Positions 24,882 through 33,400 of a stretch of 64,000 nucleotides of DNA are shown here, piece by piece (position 1 is the stretch's first letter; every line of letters begins with the position of its first letter). Below the pieces are notes generated by a model. It did no database searches. It saw only the letters and a program-made list of their open reading frames with translations, and had not been told where the DNA came from. A program made the position numbers and the translations under genes. This DNA comes from Mycobacterium gordonae (GTDB lineage: Bacteria; Actinomycetota; Actinomycetes; Mycobacteriales; Mycobacteriaceae): assembly GCF_017086405.1 (NCBI RefSeq), contig NZ_CP070973.1, forward strand, positions 5,674,739 to 5,738,738, read 5' to 3'.

Positions 24882-25976
24882 TCAGACGGCCCGGGCCTCG
24901 ACGACGCCGAAGGGAGACGCGGTTTCCACCACTCGAGTCAGCTGGAAGCCGGCCCGCTGCAACAGCCGGCTGTATTCGGACTCCGTTCGCTCCCGGCCGT
25001 CGACCATCACCAGCATTTCCAGGTCGATCCACTTCGCTGGGATGTCGCGGTCGTGCTCCGGGATCACCTGTTCCAGCAGCAGGACGTGGCTGCCCGGTGA
25101 TGCGGCTTTGCGCACGTTGGCGAGGATGCGCACCGCGTCGTCGTCGGGCCAGTCGTGGATGATGTTCTTGAGCACGTACGCATCTCCCCCACCGGGTATG
25201 TCGTCTTCGAAGAACGATCCGGCCACGACGCGCACCCGATCCTCGACCCGGTGTTCGCGCAGTTCCGCCGCGGCGCCGTCGACCACCTGCGGTTGGTCGA
25301 AGAGGATGCCGCGCGCCTGCGGCGTCGCGCGCAGGACGGCGGCCAGCAGTCGGCCGTGCCCCCCGCCGACGTCGACGATGGTCGAGTAGCCGCTGAAGTC
25401 GTAGGCCGCGATTAGCGGCGCGATCGAGAGATCGGATGTGCTGGTCATGGCGTTGTTGAAGATCTGCGCCAGCTCCGGCTCGCCCGCCAGATAGTCGAAG
25501 AACGGCTTGCCCCGCAGGTCGGGGACCACTGCACCGCCGCGTCGAATCGCGTCTGTCAGCCCACTCCAGTGCTCGCGCTGCTGCGGGGCACCCACCAGGC
25601 GGGCCATGCCGGCCAGTGACACCTCGGCGTCGCTGCGCAGCGCGTCGCCGAGCGGGTTCAGCTCGTAACGACCGTCGCGGCGCCGACGGAAGATGCCCCT
25701 GCCGATCAACGCCCGAAGCAGCCGGCCGACGGCGTCGGCGTCGGCGCCAACGGCCGCAGCGAGCTCGTCGGCGGTGAGCGGCCCGTCTGCGAGAGCATCC
25801 GCGATGCCCAGTTCGGCCGCCGCCGTGATCGCTTGGGCCGACCAGGCGTCCAGGATCAGTTCCATCATCGCGATCGGCGCCGGCACCATCTTCTGGTGCA
25901 GCCGGGCGAGCCGGTCGCGGATGACTTCGAGGGCCCGCACGACGCGGGCGGGCGGCGGTTTGTCTGGCACAGGCAT
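24882..25976 (-). CDS. SAM-dependent O-methyltransferase (plant-OMT / hydroxyneurosporene methyltransferase type)
   Basis: A 364-residue methyltransferase with an N-terminal winged-helix dimerisation domain (about residues 40-110) and a C-terminal Rossmann domain with SAM motif VDVGGGHGRLL. The FEDDIPGGGDAYVLKNIIHDWPDDDA segment is the catalytic His region of the acetylserotonin/hydroxyneurosporene OMT family. Such enzymes methylate hydroxyl groups of aromatic or isoprenoid compounds. ATG 25976 is listed, but GTG 25970 is better spaced from GGAG. It follows the large membrane protein gene by 33 bp, so the two and the upstream prenyl synthase probably form one operon. Confidence 0.87.
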   Translation of the reverse strand: MPVPDKPPPARVVRALEVIRDRLARLHQKMVPAPIAMMELILDAWSAQAITAAAELGIADALADGPLTADELAAAVGADADAVGRLLRALIGRGIFRRRRDGRYELNPLGDALRSDAEVSLAGMARLVGAPQQREHWSGLTDAIRRGGAVVPDLRGKPFFDYLAGEPELAQIFNNAMTSTSDLSIAPLIAAYDFSGYSTIVDVGGGHGRLLAAVLRATPQARGILFDQPQVVDGAAAELREHRVEDRVRVVAGSFFEDDIPGGGDAYVLKNIIHDWPDDDAVRILANVRKAASPGSHVLLLEQVIPEHDRDIPAKWIDLEMLVMVDGRERTESEYSRLLQRAGFQLTRVVETASPFGVVEARAV

Positions 25977-26009
25977 CTCCGTCTGCTGGTGGGGAAAAGG
26001 CGCGACGGA

Positions 26010-27380
26010 TCAGTCGCTGGTTACAGTGACCCGCCCGCGTAGGTCGGCGGCGATCAGGCGCGCCGCCGCGTTCTGCCAATTGTGCAGCGAACGCTGGGGC
26101 ACCTCGGTGACCAGCCACTGCCATGCCTGCCGCGCCGTCGGGTCCAGGCCGGCGGCGGTGGCGTTCTGGGCGTAGGCGCGCACGCCGACCACGTAGGGGA
26201 AATACAGGGAGTTGTAGTAGCGCCATTCTTCGGTGGTGCCGAAGTCACCGCCGTCCCGCGGCTTGAGTCGGGCGATACCATCAGCGAGCACCGCCTTGAG
26301 TTCGTTCGCGCGCTCCACTGGATGGTCGGGCGCGCCGCGGGCCGCCAGCCGCTCGTCGATCACCGGCAGCGCGGTCAGCGGGCTGGCGACCAGCTTGGTC
26401 AGGTCGCCGTAATGACCGAGCGCCCGGCGGGTGAGCCGGATGAAGGTGTCGTCCTCGACGTCGGCCAGGGGACCCTCCGAGCGCAGCGGCAACGCCGCCC
26501 CCGCGTCGCGCAGCGCGGCCCGGTCGGCGCGCAGTTCCGGTGAGCGCGAAAAAGCCAACCGGTCCAGGATTCCGGCCAGGGGGTCGGCCAACACCTGCAC
26601 CGTGATGGCCACCGCGAGGCTAGTGAACAGCAGCACGGTCATGGCCGTCTGGGCCGTGGGATCGTTACGGGTCACGGCCAGACCGGCCAACGCCTGACCA
26701 CCGAACAACACCGACACCACCGAGCAGCCGACGAATGAGCGCAGCATGTCGGCACGCAGCGCCTGCCCCTCGTCGAAGGCGTCCCACACCGCCACCGCCA
26801 CGCCCAGCAGCAGCACATCCAGACCCGTCGAAGCCAGGGCAAGCCAACTCGGCACCAGTCCCAGCGGGATGATCAGGATGGCATTCGCCAGCGCGAAGAA
26901 CAGCGTCGCAATCACCACCGCACCGATGACCGGCGCGGGCCGGACCGGCCGCAGCACGTTGCGGGCCATCGCCCCCAGAGTGGAGAGCGAGATGACCGCG
27001 GACATCAGCCAGTGGCCCAGCCTCAGCGGGCTGTCGACGTTGCCGGCCAGCCCGGCGGCCAGGAGGGTCAGCGCGGCTACGGCGCAGACGAGCAGCAGCT
27101 CACGCGTTCGTCCCTTCGGGCTGTCAGCCGGCCGGGCCAGTTCGAGCAGCACAGCGAACCAGGCCACCCCGGGCACGGCCACCAGGTAGACCTCGAGCTG
27201 ACTGAGTAGCGCGGCGTGTGCCGCACTGGTGTTGCGCACCGCGTCCAGGGCCACCACCGACGCGAAGCCACAGAGCCCGATCGAGGCGAGCACGAGCACC
27301 GGCTTGCGCGGATCGCGGGCCAGGAGATACAGCCCGAGCCACCCGCTCAGCGTGAACACCACCGCCGACAGCGCAGCCAT
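26010..27380 (-). CDS. Polytopic membrane protein with cytoplasmic C-terminal domain, unknown function
   Basis: A 456-residue protein. About eight hydrophobic helices occupy residues 1-265, and a soluble domain of about 190 residues follows (from LADPLAGILDRLAFS). The membrane half resembles the sensing half of some 7TM receptors or sensor kinases, but no kinase, HAMP or cyclase motif is visible. The C-terminal part contains RRALGHYGDLTKLVASPLTAL and TTEEWRYYNSLYFPYVVGVRAYAQ, which I do not recognise. It begins 21 bp after the Z-prenyl synthase stop and ends 33 bp before the methyltransferase, implying a shared transcript. Confidence 0.75.
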   Translation of the reverse strand: MAALSAVVFTLSGWLGLYLLARDPRKPVLVLASIGLCGFASVVALDAVRNTSAAHAALLSQLEVYLVAVPGVAWFAVLLELARPADSPKGRTRELLLVCAVAALTLLAAGLAGNVDSPLRLGHWLMSAVISLSTLGAMARNVLRPVRPAPVIGAVVIATLFFALANAILIIPLGLVPSWLALASTGLDVLLLGVAVAVWDAFDEGQALRADMLRSFVGCSVVSVLFGGQALAGLAVTRNDPTAQTAMTVLLFTSLAVAITVQVLADPLAGILDRLAFSRSPELRADRAALRDAGAALPLRSEGPLADVEDDTFIRLTRRALGHYGDLTKLVASPLTALPVIDERLAARGAPDHPVERANELKAVLADGIARLKPRDGGDFGTTEEWRYYNSLYFPYVVGVRAYAQNATAAGLDPTARQAWQWLVTEVPQRSLHNWQNAAARLIAADLRGRVTVTSD

Positions 27381-27401
27381 GGATTCAGTCTGTCACGGCC
27401 A

Positions 27402-28190
27402 CTACTTGCCGTAACGACGGTTCCGCATGCTGTAGTCACGCAGCGCACGCAGGAAATCGACGCGGCGGAACGCCGGCCAGTGCGCCTCGGTGAACCACAT
27501 TTCCGAATAGGCGCTCTGCCACAGCAAAAAGCCGGACAGCCGCTGCTCCCCTGAGGTCCGGATCACCAGGTCCGGGTCGGGCTGCCCCGAGGTGTAGAGA
27601 TTTTCGGAGATCCCTTCGACGGTGACCGCGTCGATGAGTTCCTCGGCGGTGGCACCGTCGGCCAGTCGCTTACCCAACAACGCACGCACCGCATCGACGA
27701 TCTCTTGACGGCCGCCGTAGCCCACTGCCACGTTGACGTGGAACGACGCATTCTGGGGCGTGGAGTCCACCGCACCGCGCAACCGGCGGGCCTGCACCTC
27801 GCCCAGCAACTCCAGATCACCCACTGTTCGCACGCTCCAACGGTTGGCCGGTGCGCAGATTTCTTCGACGACGTCGGTGATGATCTCGAGCAGAGCGGCG
27901 AGCTCTTCGGGGTCGCGCTGCAGATTCTCGGTGGACAGCAGATAGACGGTGGCCATCTCGATCCCGGCTTCCTGGCACCACCGCAACATCTCGGCGATCT
28001 TGATCGCGCCCATCCGGTAGCCGACGCTGACGTCGTCATACCCCAGGCTGCGCGCCCATCGCCGGTTCCCGTCGCACAACACCGCGATGTGGCGCGGCAA
28101 CTCCGATCGCGAGGCAGCCAAACCCTGCCGCAGTCGCAGCTCGTACAGCCGGTACAACGGCTCCTTGATCCGCGGCGGGATGATCTCCAC
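27402..28190 (-). CDS. Short-chain (2Z,6E)-farnesyl diphosphate synthase (Rv1086-type)
   Basis: A 262-residue cis-prenyltransferase. The catalytic motif CDGNRRWAR (P-loop Asp binding the allylic diphosphate) and the C-terminal RTSGEQRLSGFLLWQSAYSE and WPAFRRVDFLRAL blocks are present. The M. tuberculosis ortholog Rv1086 condenses geranyl diphosphate with one IPP to make omega,E,Z-farnesyl diphosphate, the precursor used by Rv2361c for decaprenyl phosphate in cell-wall synthesis. GTG 28190 (VEIIPPRIKEPLYRLYE) gives the ortholog's length; a GTG four codons upstream is possible. It is the first gene of a likely operon running leftward. Confidence 0.93.
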   Translation of the reverse strand: MEIIPPRIKEPLYRLYELRLRQGLAASRSELPRHIAVLCDGNRRWARSLGYDDVSVGYRMGAIKIAEMLRWCQEAGIEMATVYLLSTENLQRDPEELAALLEIITDVVEEICAPANRWSVRTVGDLELLGEVQARRLRGAVDSTPQNASFHVNVAVGYGGRQEIVDAVRALLGKRLADGATAEELIDAVTVEGISENLYTSGQPDPDLVIRTSGEQRLSGFLLWQSAYSEMWFTEAHWPAFRRVDFLRALRDYSMRNRRYGK

Positions 28191-28336
28191 GGAATCCCAC
28201 ACTACTGTGACCGACGCTAAGTTCCGGCTGCCAATCCAGGCAATGTCACGCGAAGTTTGACGGGCCTCTGGCGGGCAATCCCGCTAGCCTGATCCAAAGA
28301 AACCATCCGGACGGGATAGATGGGGCAGTAATAACG

Positions 28337-29071
28337 ATGAGCAGTCAAAGCAGCACGCTCACCAGCGCGGCTTCGGACGGTCCATCGCCGGCCAACGCCG
28401 CCCACCAGCTCGCCGAGGGCGTCGCCAAGGTCCTCAAAAAGCCGCGTTTCCGCGGCTGGATCCACGTGTACTCCGCGGGTGCCGCCGTTTTCGCCGGCGC
28501 CTCGCTGGTCGCGGTGTCCTGGGCGCTGGATTCCACCAAAGCCGGCCTGGCGACGATGCTGTACACGTTCGCCACGATCATCATGTTCACCGTCAGCGCT
28601 ACCTATCACCGGGTGAACTGGAAATCGAGCACCGCCCGCATCTGGATGAAGCGGGCAGATCACTCGATGATCTTCATCTTCATCGCAGGCAGCTATACGC
28701 CATTCGCGCTGCTGGCCCTGCCCGGGCACGACGGGCACGTCGTGCTGGCGATCGTCTGGGGCGGGGCGATGGCGGGAGTCACGCTCAAGATGCTGTGGCC
28801 GACCGCGCCGCGCTGGGTGGGTGTGCCGCTGTACATCCTGCTGGGTTGGGTGGCGGTCTGGTACACCGGCTCGATCCTGCACAACGCTGGAGTGGCGGCG
28901 ATGGTGTTGCTGTTTGTCGGCGGCGCGCTCTACAGCATCGGCGGAGTGCTCTACGCGCTGAAGTGGCCGGACCCGTGGCCGTCGACCTTCGGATACCACG
29001 AGTTCTTCCACGCCTGCACCGCCGTCGCGGCCATCTGCCACTACATCGCGATGTGGTTCGTCGTCTTCTGA
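28337..29071 (+). CDS. Hemolysin III / PAQR family membrane protein (Rv1085c-type)
   Basis: A 244-residue protein of the hemolysin III/PAQR family with seven hydrophobic segments. The metal-site and family residues are visible: SATYHRVNW, then HSMIFIFIAGSYTPFALLAL, and the C-terminal HEFFHACTAVAAICHY with conserved His. Function of bacterial members is unclear; proposals include hydrolase or receptor-like activity in membrane lipid metabolism. It is divergent from the prenyl synthase operon over about 146 bp and ends 8 bp from the convergent KSI-like gene. Confidence 0.9.
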   Translation: MSSQSSTLTSAASDGPSPANAAHQLAEGVAKVLKKPRFRGWIHVYSAGAAVFAGASLVAVSWALDSTKAGLATMLYTFATIIMFTVSATYHRVNWKSSTARIWMKRADHSMIFIFIAGSYTPFALLALPGHDGHVVLAIVWGGAMAGVTLKMLWPTAPRWVGVPLYILLGWVAVWYTGSILHNAGVAAMVLLFVGGALYSIGGVLYALKWPDPWPSTFGYHEFFHACTAVAAICHYIAMWFVVF

Positions 29072-29079
29072 CCGGACTT

Positions 29080-29463
29080 CTACAGTTGCGTCACGTCGGC
29101 CGGTGACCAGTAGGCCTTCATCGCGGTGACCTTTCCGTCCGCGTCGAAGACCATCGTCTCGATCGGTTCGATCCGCATCTTGCTGTCGCCGGCGGTGATC
29201 GTCAGCCGGAAATGAAACGCCGCCTCGTTGCCCGATACGCGCAGCGTCACCAATTCGCACTGCCGCTCGACGCCCGTCACGGCGGAGTAGAAACCGTGAA
29301 TGGCATGCGTGCCGATGTGCACCTCGCCACCGACGGGGTCCTCAAGGGTGGCGTCATCGGCGTAAAAGGCCGCCAGGTCGTCGGCGGTGCCGCTGGTCAC
29401 CGCGTCGATGTAGCGGTTGACCGTCGCGGTGATCGCTTGCGTCCTGTCAGCGGTGTTCGGCAT
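29080..29463 (-). CDS. Delta5-3-ketosteroid isomerase-like protein (SnoaL/NTF2 fold)
   Basis: A 127-residue protein resembling Pseudomonas ketosteroid isomerase. YADDATLEDPVGG aligns with the bacterial enzyme's YADDATVEDPFG, so Asp42 corresponds to the catalytic base, and Tyr18 in NRYIDAV to the oxyanion-hole Tyr. The oxyanion-hole Asp103 of the P. putida enzyme is replaced by Glu102 (IEPIETMVF), and the preceding Asp99 by Glu99. It may isomerise 5-ene to 4-ene 3-oxosteroids or act on another enolisable ketone. ATG 29463 lacks a Shine-Dalgarno but has a TAACGT box. I do not recall this gene at the H37Rv locus. Confidence 0.8.
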   Translation of the reverse strand: MPNTADRTQAITATVNRYIDAVTSGTADDLAAFYADDATLEDPVGGEVHIGTHAIHGFYSAVTGVERQCELVTLRVSGNEAAFHFRLTITAGDSKMRIEPIETMVFDADGKVTAMKAYWSPADVTQL

Positions 29464-29470
29464 GTGACGC

Positions 29471-29476
29471 ACGTTA
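29471..29476 (-). promoter_or_regulatory. Putative -10 box of a leaderless promoter for the KSI-like gene
   Basis: On the minus strand TAACGT fits TAnnnT and lies 7 nt before ATG 29463. It begins immediately after the stop codon of the upstream gene, so the KSI-like gene may have its own promoter despite the 13-bp intergenic gap. Confidence 0.4.
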
Positions 29477-31489
29477 CTACCCGGGTATCGCCAGGGCGGT
29501 GGCGAGCTGGCTTGCACTGGTTACCGGCAGGTCACAGGTCCGGCCTCGGCACACATAGGCGGCGTCGGCGCCGGCCACCCGGTCCCGTCCCACCAACAGT
29601 GGCGACGAGTCCACCGTGCCGCCGACGACGATCGCCCCGCCGGGGGCGAGCCGCCGGGCATCGGCCAGCAGCGGCGACGCCGCGTCGGAGCACGCGACCG
29701 CAATCTGCAGCGGCCCGCGCACCGCGGCCTCGGCAACCGCCAACCAGTGCCCGGCCGACCGTGGGGCGCGGGCCAGCAGCACCGAGTGCGCGTCCAGCGT
29801 GGAGCCGACTATTTCCAGGTACCGCTCGGCCCGCTGGCCGTCTGCAAGGTGTGCGGCGGTAAGCAGGGCCTCGGCGATCGATGACGCGCCCGACGGCGTG
29901 GCCCCGTCCAGCGGGTCGGCGGGCCGCAGCACGAGCTGCTCGGCATCATCGGCGGTGTCGAACCAGCGACCGGGGTGGCGTGGATCGCTGAAGTGCCGGA
30001 TCGCGGTGTCCAGTAGGCCGGTGGCCGCGGCCAGCCAGGCATCCCCTGAACCCAGTTGGTGCAGCACGAGCAACCCGGTGGCGAGCATCGCGTAGTCCTC
30101 CAGGATGGCCGCGCTGTCCCCCACCACCCCACCCAGACTGGCGCGGCGCAACCGCCCGTCGACGACGTGCAGATCCAGCAGCGCGGCAGCGCAGCGTTGC
30201 GCTGCCCCCGCCAGATCCGGATCACCCAGCGCCACGCCGGCTTCGGCCAACGCCGTGATCGCCAGCCCGTTCCACGAGGTGACCACCTTGTCGTCGCGCC
30301 CGGGCTGCACCCGGGTGCGCCGCGCCGCCAGCAACGCACCGCGCACCCGTTCCAGTCGGGCCGGGTCACCGGGGTCTTCGAGCAGCTGCAGCACCGATGA
30401 CCCATGCTCGAAGGTGCCGCGTCGGGATACCCCGAAAACCGTTGCGGCCCAAGCACCGTCGTCATCGCCGAGCACGTCGGTCAGTTGCGCCGGCGTCCAC
30501 ACGTAGGTCGACCCCTCGTGCCCGTCGGCGTCGGCATCCAACGACGAGGTGAACATGTCACCGTCGGCCAGGTCCTCGATCAGGAACCGGGCGGTCTGCG
30601 CGGCGACCCGTCGGGCGAGCGGATCGCCGGTCCGGCGGGCCCAGTGCGCGTAGCAGCGCAGCAGCAGCGCGTTGTCGTACAGCATCTTCTCGAAATGCGG
30701 TATCAACCAGGCTTTGTCGACGCTGTAACGGGCGAAGCCACCGGCAAGTTGGTCGTAGATGCCGCCCCGGGCCATCGCACCGCCGGCGCGCGACACGGCC
30801 TGCAACACCTCGGATGACCCGGTGCGCTCGTAGTGGCGCAGCAGACCCTCGAGCATCGCCGACGGCGGAAACTTGGGTGCGCCAACGAAACCGCCGTGCA
30901 CGGTGTCCTGGTCGCGCAGCACCGCGGTGACGGCGTCGTCGCACAGCCCGGCGGCGACCTCCGGTCCCCCGCCCGGCAGGCCGGAGGCCATCGACCGCAG
31001 CTCCCCAGCGATATGGTCCGACGCCTCCTCTACCTCGCCACGGCGGTGTCGCCAGGTCTCGGTGATGGCGGAAAGCAGTTGCAGGAATGAATCTTTGGGG
31101 TAGTAGGTGCCGCAGAAGAACGGCCGCCCGTCAGGGGTGAGGAAGCAGGTCATCGGCCAACCGCCCTGGCCGGTGAGCGCAACGGTGGCATTCATGTAAA
31201 CCGCGTCGATGTCGGGGCGTTCTTCGCGATCCACCTTGATACAGACGAATCCGGCGTTCATGACGGCGGCCACCTCGTCGTCTTCGAACGATTCGTGGGC
31301 CATCACATGGCACCAGTGGCAGGCGGCGTAACCGATGGACAACAGGACCGGTACATCGCGTGCTGCGGCGTCCGCGAGGGCTTCCTGAGTCCACTGCTGC
31401 CAGTGCACCGGGTTGTCGGCGTGCTGGCGCAGATACGGACTGGTGGCCTGGCCGAGGGTGTTCGTCCCGGTCGGCTCAGCCGGGGTCAT
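29477..31489 (-). CDS. DUF255 thioredoxin-like domain protein, YyaL/SSP411 family (Rv1084-type)
   Basis: A 670-residue protein of the spermatogenesis-associated protein 20/YyaL family. The N-terminal thioredoxin-like domain has GYAACHWCHVMAHESF, a CxxC pair at Cys57 and Cys60, followed by a large (alpha/alpha)6-type domain with DGKxxxWNGLAI-like VVTSWNGLAITALAEAG. Function is not established; the CxxC suggests a redox role and the second domain resembles sugar-epimerase folds. ATG 31489 overlaps the preceding small gene by 14 bases, so it is translated with the mca-Rv1083 unit. Confidence 0.9.
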   Translation of the reverse strand: MTPAEPTGTNTLGQATSPYLRQHADNPVHWQQWTQEALADAAARDVPVLLSIGYAACHWCHVMAHESFEDDEVAAVMNAGFVCIKVDREERPDIDAVYMNATVALTGQGGWPMTCFLTPDGRPFFCGTYYPKDSFLQLLSAITETWRHRRGEVEEASDHIAGELRSMASGLPGGGPEVAAGLCDDAVTAVLRDQDTVHGGFVGAPKFPPSAMLEGLLRHYERTGSSEVLQAVSRAGGAMARGGIYDQLAGGFARYSVDKAWLIPHFEKMLYDNALLLRCYAHWARRTGDPLARRVAAQTARFLIEDLADGDMFTSSLDADADGHEGSTYVWTPAQLTDVLGDDDGAWAATVFGVSRRGTFEHGSSVLQLLEDPGDPARLERVRGALLAARRTRVQPGRDDKVVTSWNGLAITALAEAGVALGDPDLAGAAQRCAAALLDLHVVDGRLRRASLGGVVGDSAAILEDYAMLATGLLVLHQLGSGDAWLAAATGLLDTAIRHFSDPRHPGRWFDTADDAEQLVLRPADPLDGATPSGASSIAEALLTAAHLADGQRAERYLEIVGSTLDAHSVLLARAPRSAGHWLAVAEAAVRGPLQIAVACSDAASPLLADARRLAPGGAIVVGGTVDSSPLLVGRDRVAGADAAYVCRGRTCDLPVTSASQLATALAIPG

Positions 31490-31766
31490 GGGCCGAGCCC
31501 GGAGGTCGATTGTTGTCGGCGTCCGGGCTCTCGACCGTGCCGACCGCGTCGGTGCCTTCGTCGGCGGCCTGATCCGGCTCGGGATGTTGGCGATCGAAGG
31601 ACTCCGGAACCTTCTTCAACTGCCTGTTCATCGAACGAACCAGAAAAACGGTGGCGATGACGAGCAACACGACGACCACCAGCCCGAGCGGACTGGCCTT
31701 GCCGAAATCCGGGCCGTTGTTCTTGGGTCCGCCGTCAGCAATCAGGCTGAGCAGAAAGTGGTTCAC
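31476..31766 (-). CDS. Small single-pass membrane protein (Rv1083-type)
   Basis: A 96-residue protein with one transmembrane helix (PLGLVVVVLLVIATVFLVRS, about residues 26-45), a basic RQLKK stop-transfer region and a long acidic, Pro-rich tail. GTG 31766 overlaps the mca stop as GTGA, and its 3' end overlaps the next gene, a tightly packed three-gene unit. No enzymatic motif is present. Conservation of this gene between mca and Rv1084 in mycobacteria suggests a linked but unknown role. Confidence 0.85.
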   Translation of the reverse strand: MNHFLLSLIADGGPKNNGPDFGKASPLGLVVVVLLVIATVFLVRSMNRQLKKVPESFDRQHPEPDQAADEGTDAVGTVESPDADNNRPPGSAHDPG

Positions 31767-32632
31767 CGTTCCTCGATCCCCTCGAACAGATCGGTCTCAG
31801 GCAGGCGGGCCGGTACCCGCGAGCGAGCCAGTTCGAACTCCTCGGTCGGCCACAGCCGCTCCTGCCACTCGAGCGGGGCGGCGAAGAACTCGGCGTTCGG
31901 GTCGATCTGGGTGGCATGCGCGATCAGGGCGTCGTCGCGTTGACCGAAATACGCCGAGCACTCCACCCGGGTGGTCACCCGTTTCTCGAAATGATCGTTG
32001 TCGGGCAGCCAGTGCTCCAGCCACTTGCCGAACGGACCCTCCTGCCCGTGCCTGGCGAACTCGTCTTGCAGCAACTGCATCCGCGCCCGTAGAAACCCGT
32101 GCACGTAGTAGAGCTTGGACACCGACCACGGCTCCCCGGCGTCGGGAAACCGGCGATAATCGCCGGCCGCCTCATAGGCGCTGACGGACACGTCGTGGCA
32201 ACGGATGTGGTCGGGGTGCGGGTAGCCGCCGTTCTCGTCGTAGGTGATCATCACGTGCGGCTGAAATTCCCGGACCACGCGCACCAAGGCTTCGGTGGAC
32301 TCCTGCAGCGGTACCAGCGCGAAGCAGCCTTCCGGCAGGGGCGGCGGGGGGTCGCCCTTGGGCAGGCCGGAGTCGACGAAGCCCAGCCAGTGGTGTTCGA
32401 CACCGAGGATCTCCGCGGCCTTGGCCATTTCGTCCCGCCGAATCTCGTGGATGTGCCCGTGCACGTCAGGCAGGTCCATAGCCGGGTTGAGGATCTCACC
32501 GCGTTCCCCGCCGGTAAGCGTCACCACCATGACGCGATGGCCTTCATCGGCATAGCGTGCCAGCGTCGCGGCCCCCTTGCTGGATTCGTCATCGGGGTGG
32601 GCATGTACCGCCATCAGTCGCAGTTTGCTCAC
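31763..32632 (-). CDS. mca: Mycothiol S-conjugate amidase
   Basis: A 289-residue zinc amidase of the LmbE/PIG-L family that cleaves mycothiol S-conjugates to glucosaminyl-inositol and a mercapturic acid for export, the key step of mycothiol-dependent detoxification. Zinc ligands are in AHPDDE (His12, Asp15) and the later HPDHIRCHD. High similarity to M. tuberculosis Mca runs throughout (GGERGEILNPAMDLPDVHGHI; CSAYFGQRDDAL). GTG 32632 with GGAG just upstream gives the ortholog's N terminus; the frame is open to 32740 but those residues are not homologous. First gene of the mca-Rv1083-Rv1084 unit. Confidence 0.96.
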   Translation of the reverse strand: MSKLRLMAVHAHPDDESSKGAATLARYADEGHRVMVVTLTGGERGEILNPAMDLPDVHGHIHEIRRDEMAKAAEILGVEHHWLGFVDSGLPKGDPPPPLPEGCFALVPLQESTEALVRVVREFQPHVMITYDENGGYPHPDHIRCHDVSVSAYEAAGDYRRFPDAGEPWSVSKLYYVHGFLRARMQLLQDEFARHGQEGPFGKWLEHWLPDNDHFEKRVTTRVECSAYFGQRDDALIAHATQIDPNAEFFAAPLEWQERLWPTEEFELARSRVPARLPETDLFEGIEER

Positions 32633-32738
32633 GAGCTCCCTTGTATCCGTTATTCCCAGTCCGTCCGTTGGCCGCCCACCGACCCTGTGAGTGCCCCCTA
32701 TACTTCCAGTTCTCTTGTACCCCACAACTCCCGAGGGC

Positions 32739-33185
32739 ATGACTGAGCACTTGACCGAAGATTCCCCCTCCCGGCCCGAAGCCCGCTATGGACGCGATCG
32801 GCTGTCGCGCAGATCGCGGCGCCGCGTCGTCATCGGTCTGACCGTGCTGGTCCTGGCGCTGGGAGTCGGGATTGCCGTGGTGGCCTATCGGCAACTCGGC
32901 TCCAGCCCGGTCAAAGGCACCCTGGCCGGCTACCAGGTGATCGACGACGAAACGGCAGCGGTGACGGTCAGCGTGTACCGGTCCGACCCCTCTCGACCCG
33001 TGGACTGCATCGTGCGGGTCAGGTCCAAGGACGGCAGCGAGACGGGTCGCCGGGAGTTACTGGTGCCCCCGGCCAACCAGCAGACCGTGCAGGTGACCAC
33101 GACGCTGAAATCGAGTAAGCCGCCGGCCATGGCGGACGTATACGGCTGCGGCGCGGACGTGCCCCCGTATCTGCGGTCGCCGTAA
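32739..33185 (+). CDS. DUF4307 membrane protein (Rv1081c-type)
   Basis: A 148-residue protein with a basic, Arg-rich N terminus (RDRLSRRSRRR), one transmembrane helix (VVIGLTVLVLALGVGIAVVAY, about residues 30-50) and an extracytoplasmic beta-rich domain ending CGADVPPYLRSP, the DUF4307 pattern found beside mca in actinobacteria. Function is unknown. ATG 32739 gives MTEHLTEDSPSRPEARYG, with GAGG upstream. It is divergent from mca over 106 bp. Confidence 0.87.
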   Translation: MTEHLTEDSPSRPEARYGRDRLSRRSRRRVVIGLTVLVLALGVGIAVVAYRQLGSSPVKGTLAGYQVIDDETAAVTVSVYRSDPSRPVDCIVRVRSKDGSETGRRELLVPPANQQTVQVTTTLKSSKPPAMADVYGCGADVPPYLRSP

Positions 33186-33258
33186 CGCGCGCTGCAAAAC
33201 GCCGAACTGCGGATATGTCAGTCATCTATTGTTTCCGCAGTGGTAACATGGGTAAATG

Positions 33259-33280
33259 CACGGTCCTGCCGGGGACCGTG
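33259..33280 (+). other. Hairpin in the Rv1081c-greA intergenic region
   Basis: Arms CACGGTCC (33259-33266) and GGACCGTG (33273-33280) form a perfect 8-bp stem with a 6-base loop, 121 bp before the greA start. There is no T-run. It may terminate the upstream gene or be a structured part of the greA leader. The intergenic region is 215 bp; a possible -10 TAACAT lies at 33243-33248 but has no matching -35. Confidence 0.35.
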
Positions 33281-33400
33281 TATTGCTGCATTAGAGGCCG
33301 TGAGCAGAACGGAGTTGCAGCACCCGGGGTGGGGGCCCGCAGACGCCCAACATCGGGACCTGAACTTGCGCGGAACAACAATCACAAGGAGCGCCACGAG

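Noticed and set aside
33243..33248. TAACAT as the greA promoter -10
   Set aside because: It fits TAnnnT, but no -35 lies at a suitable distance and the leader would be about 150 nt, so it is too weak to list as a promoter.
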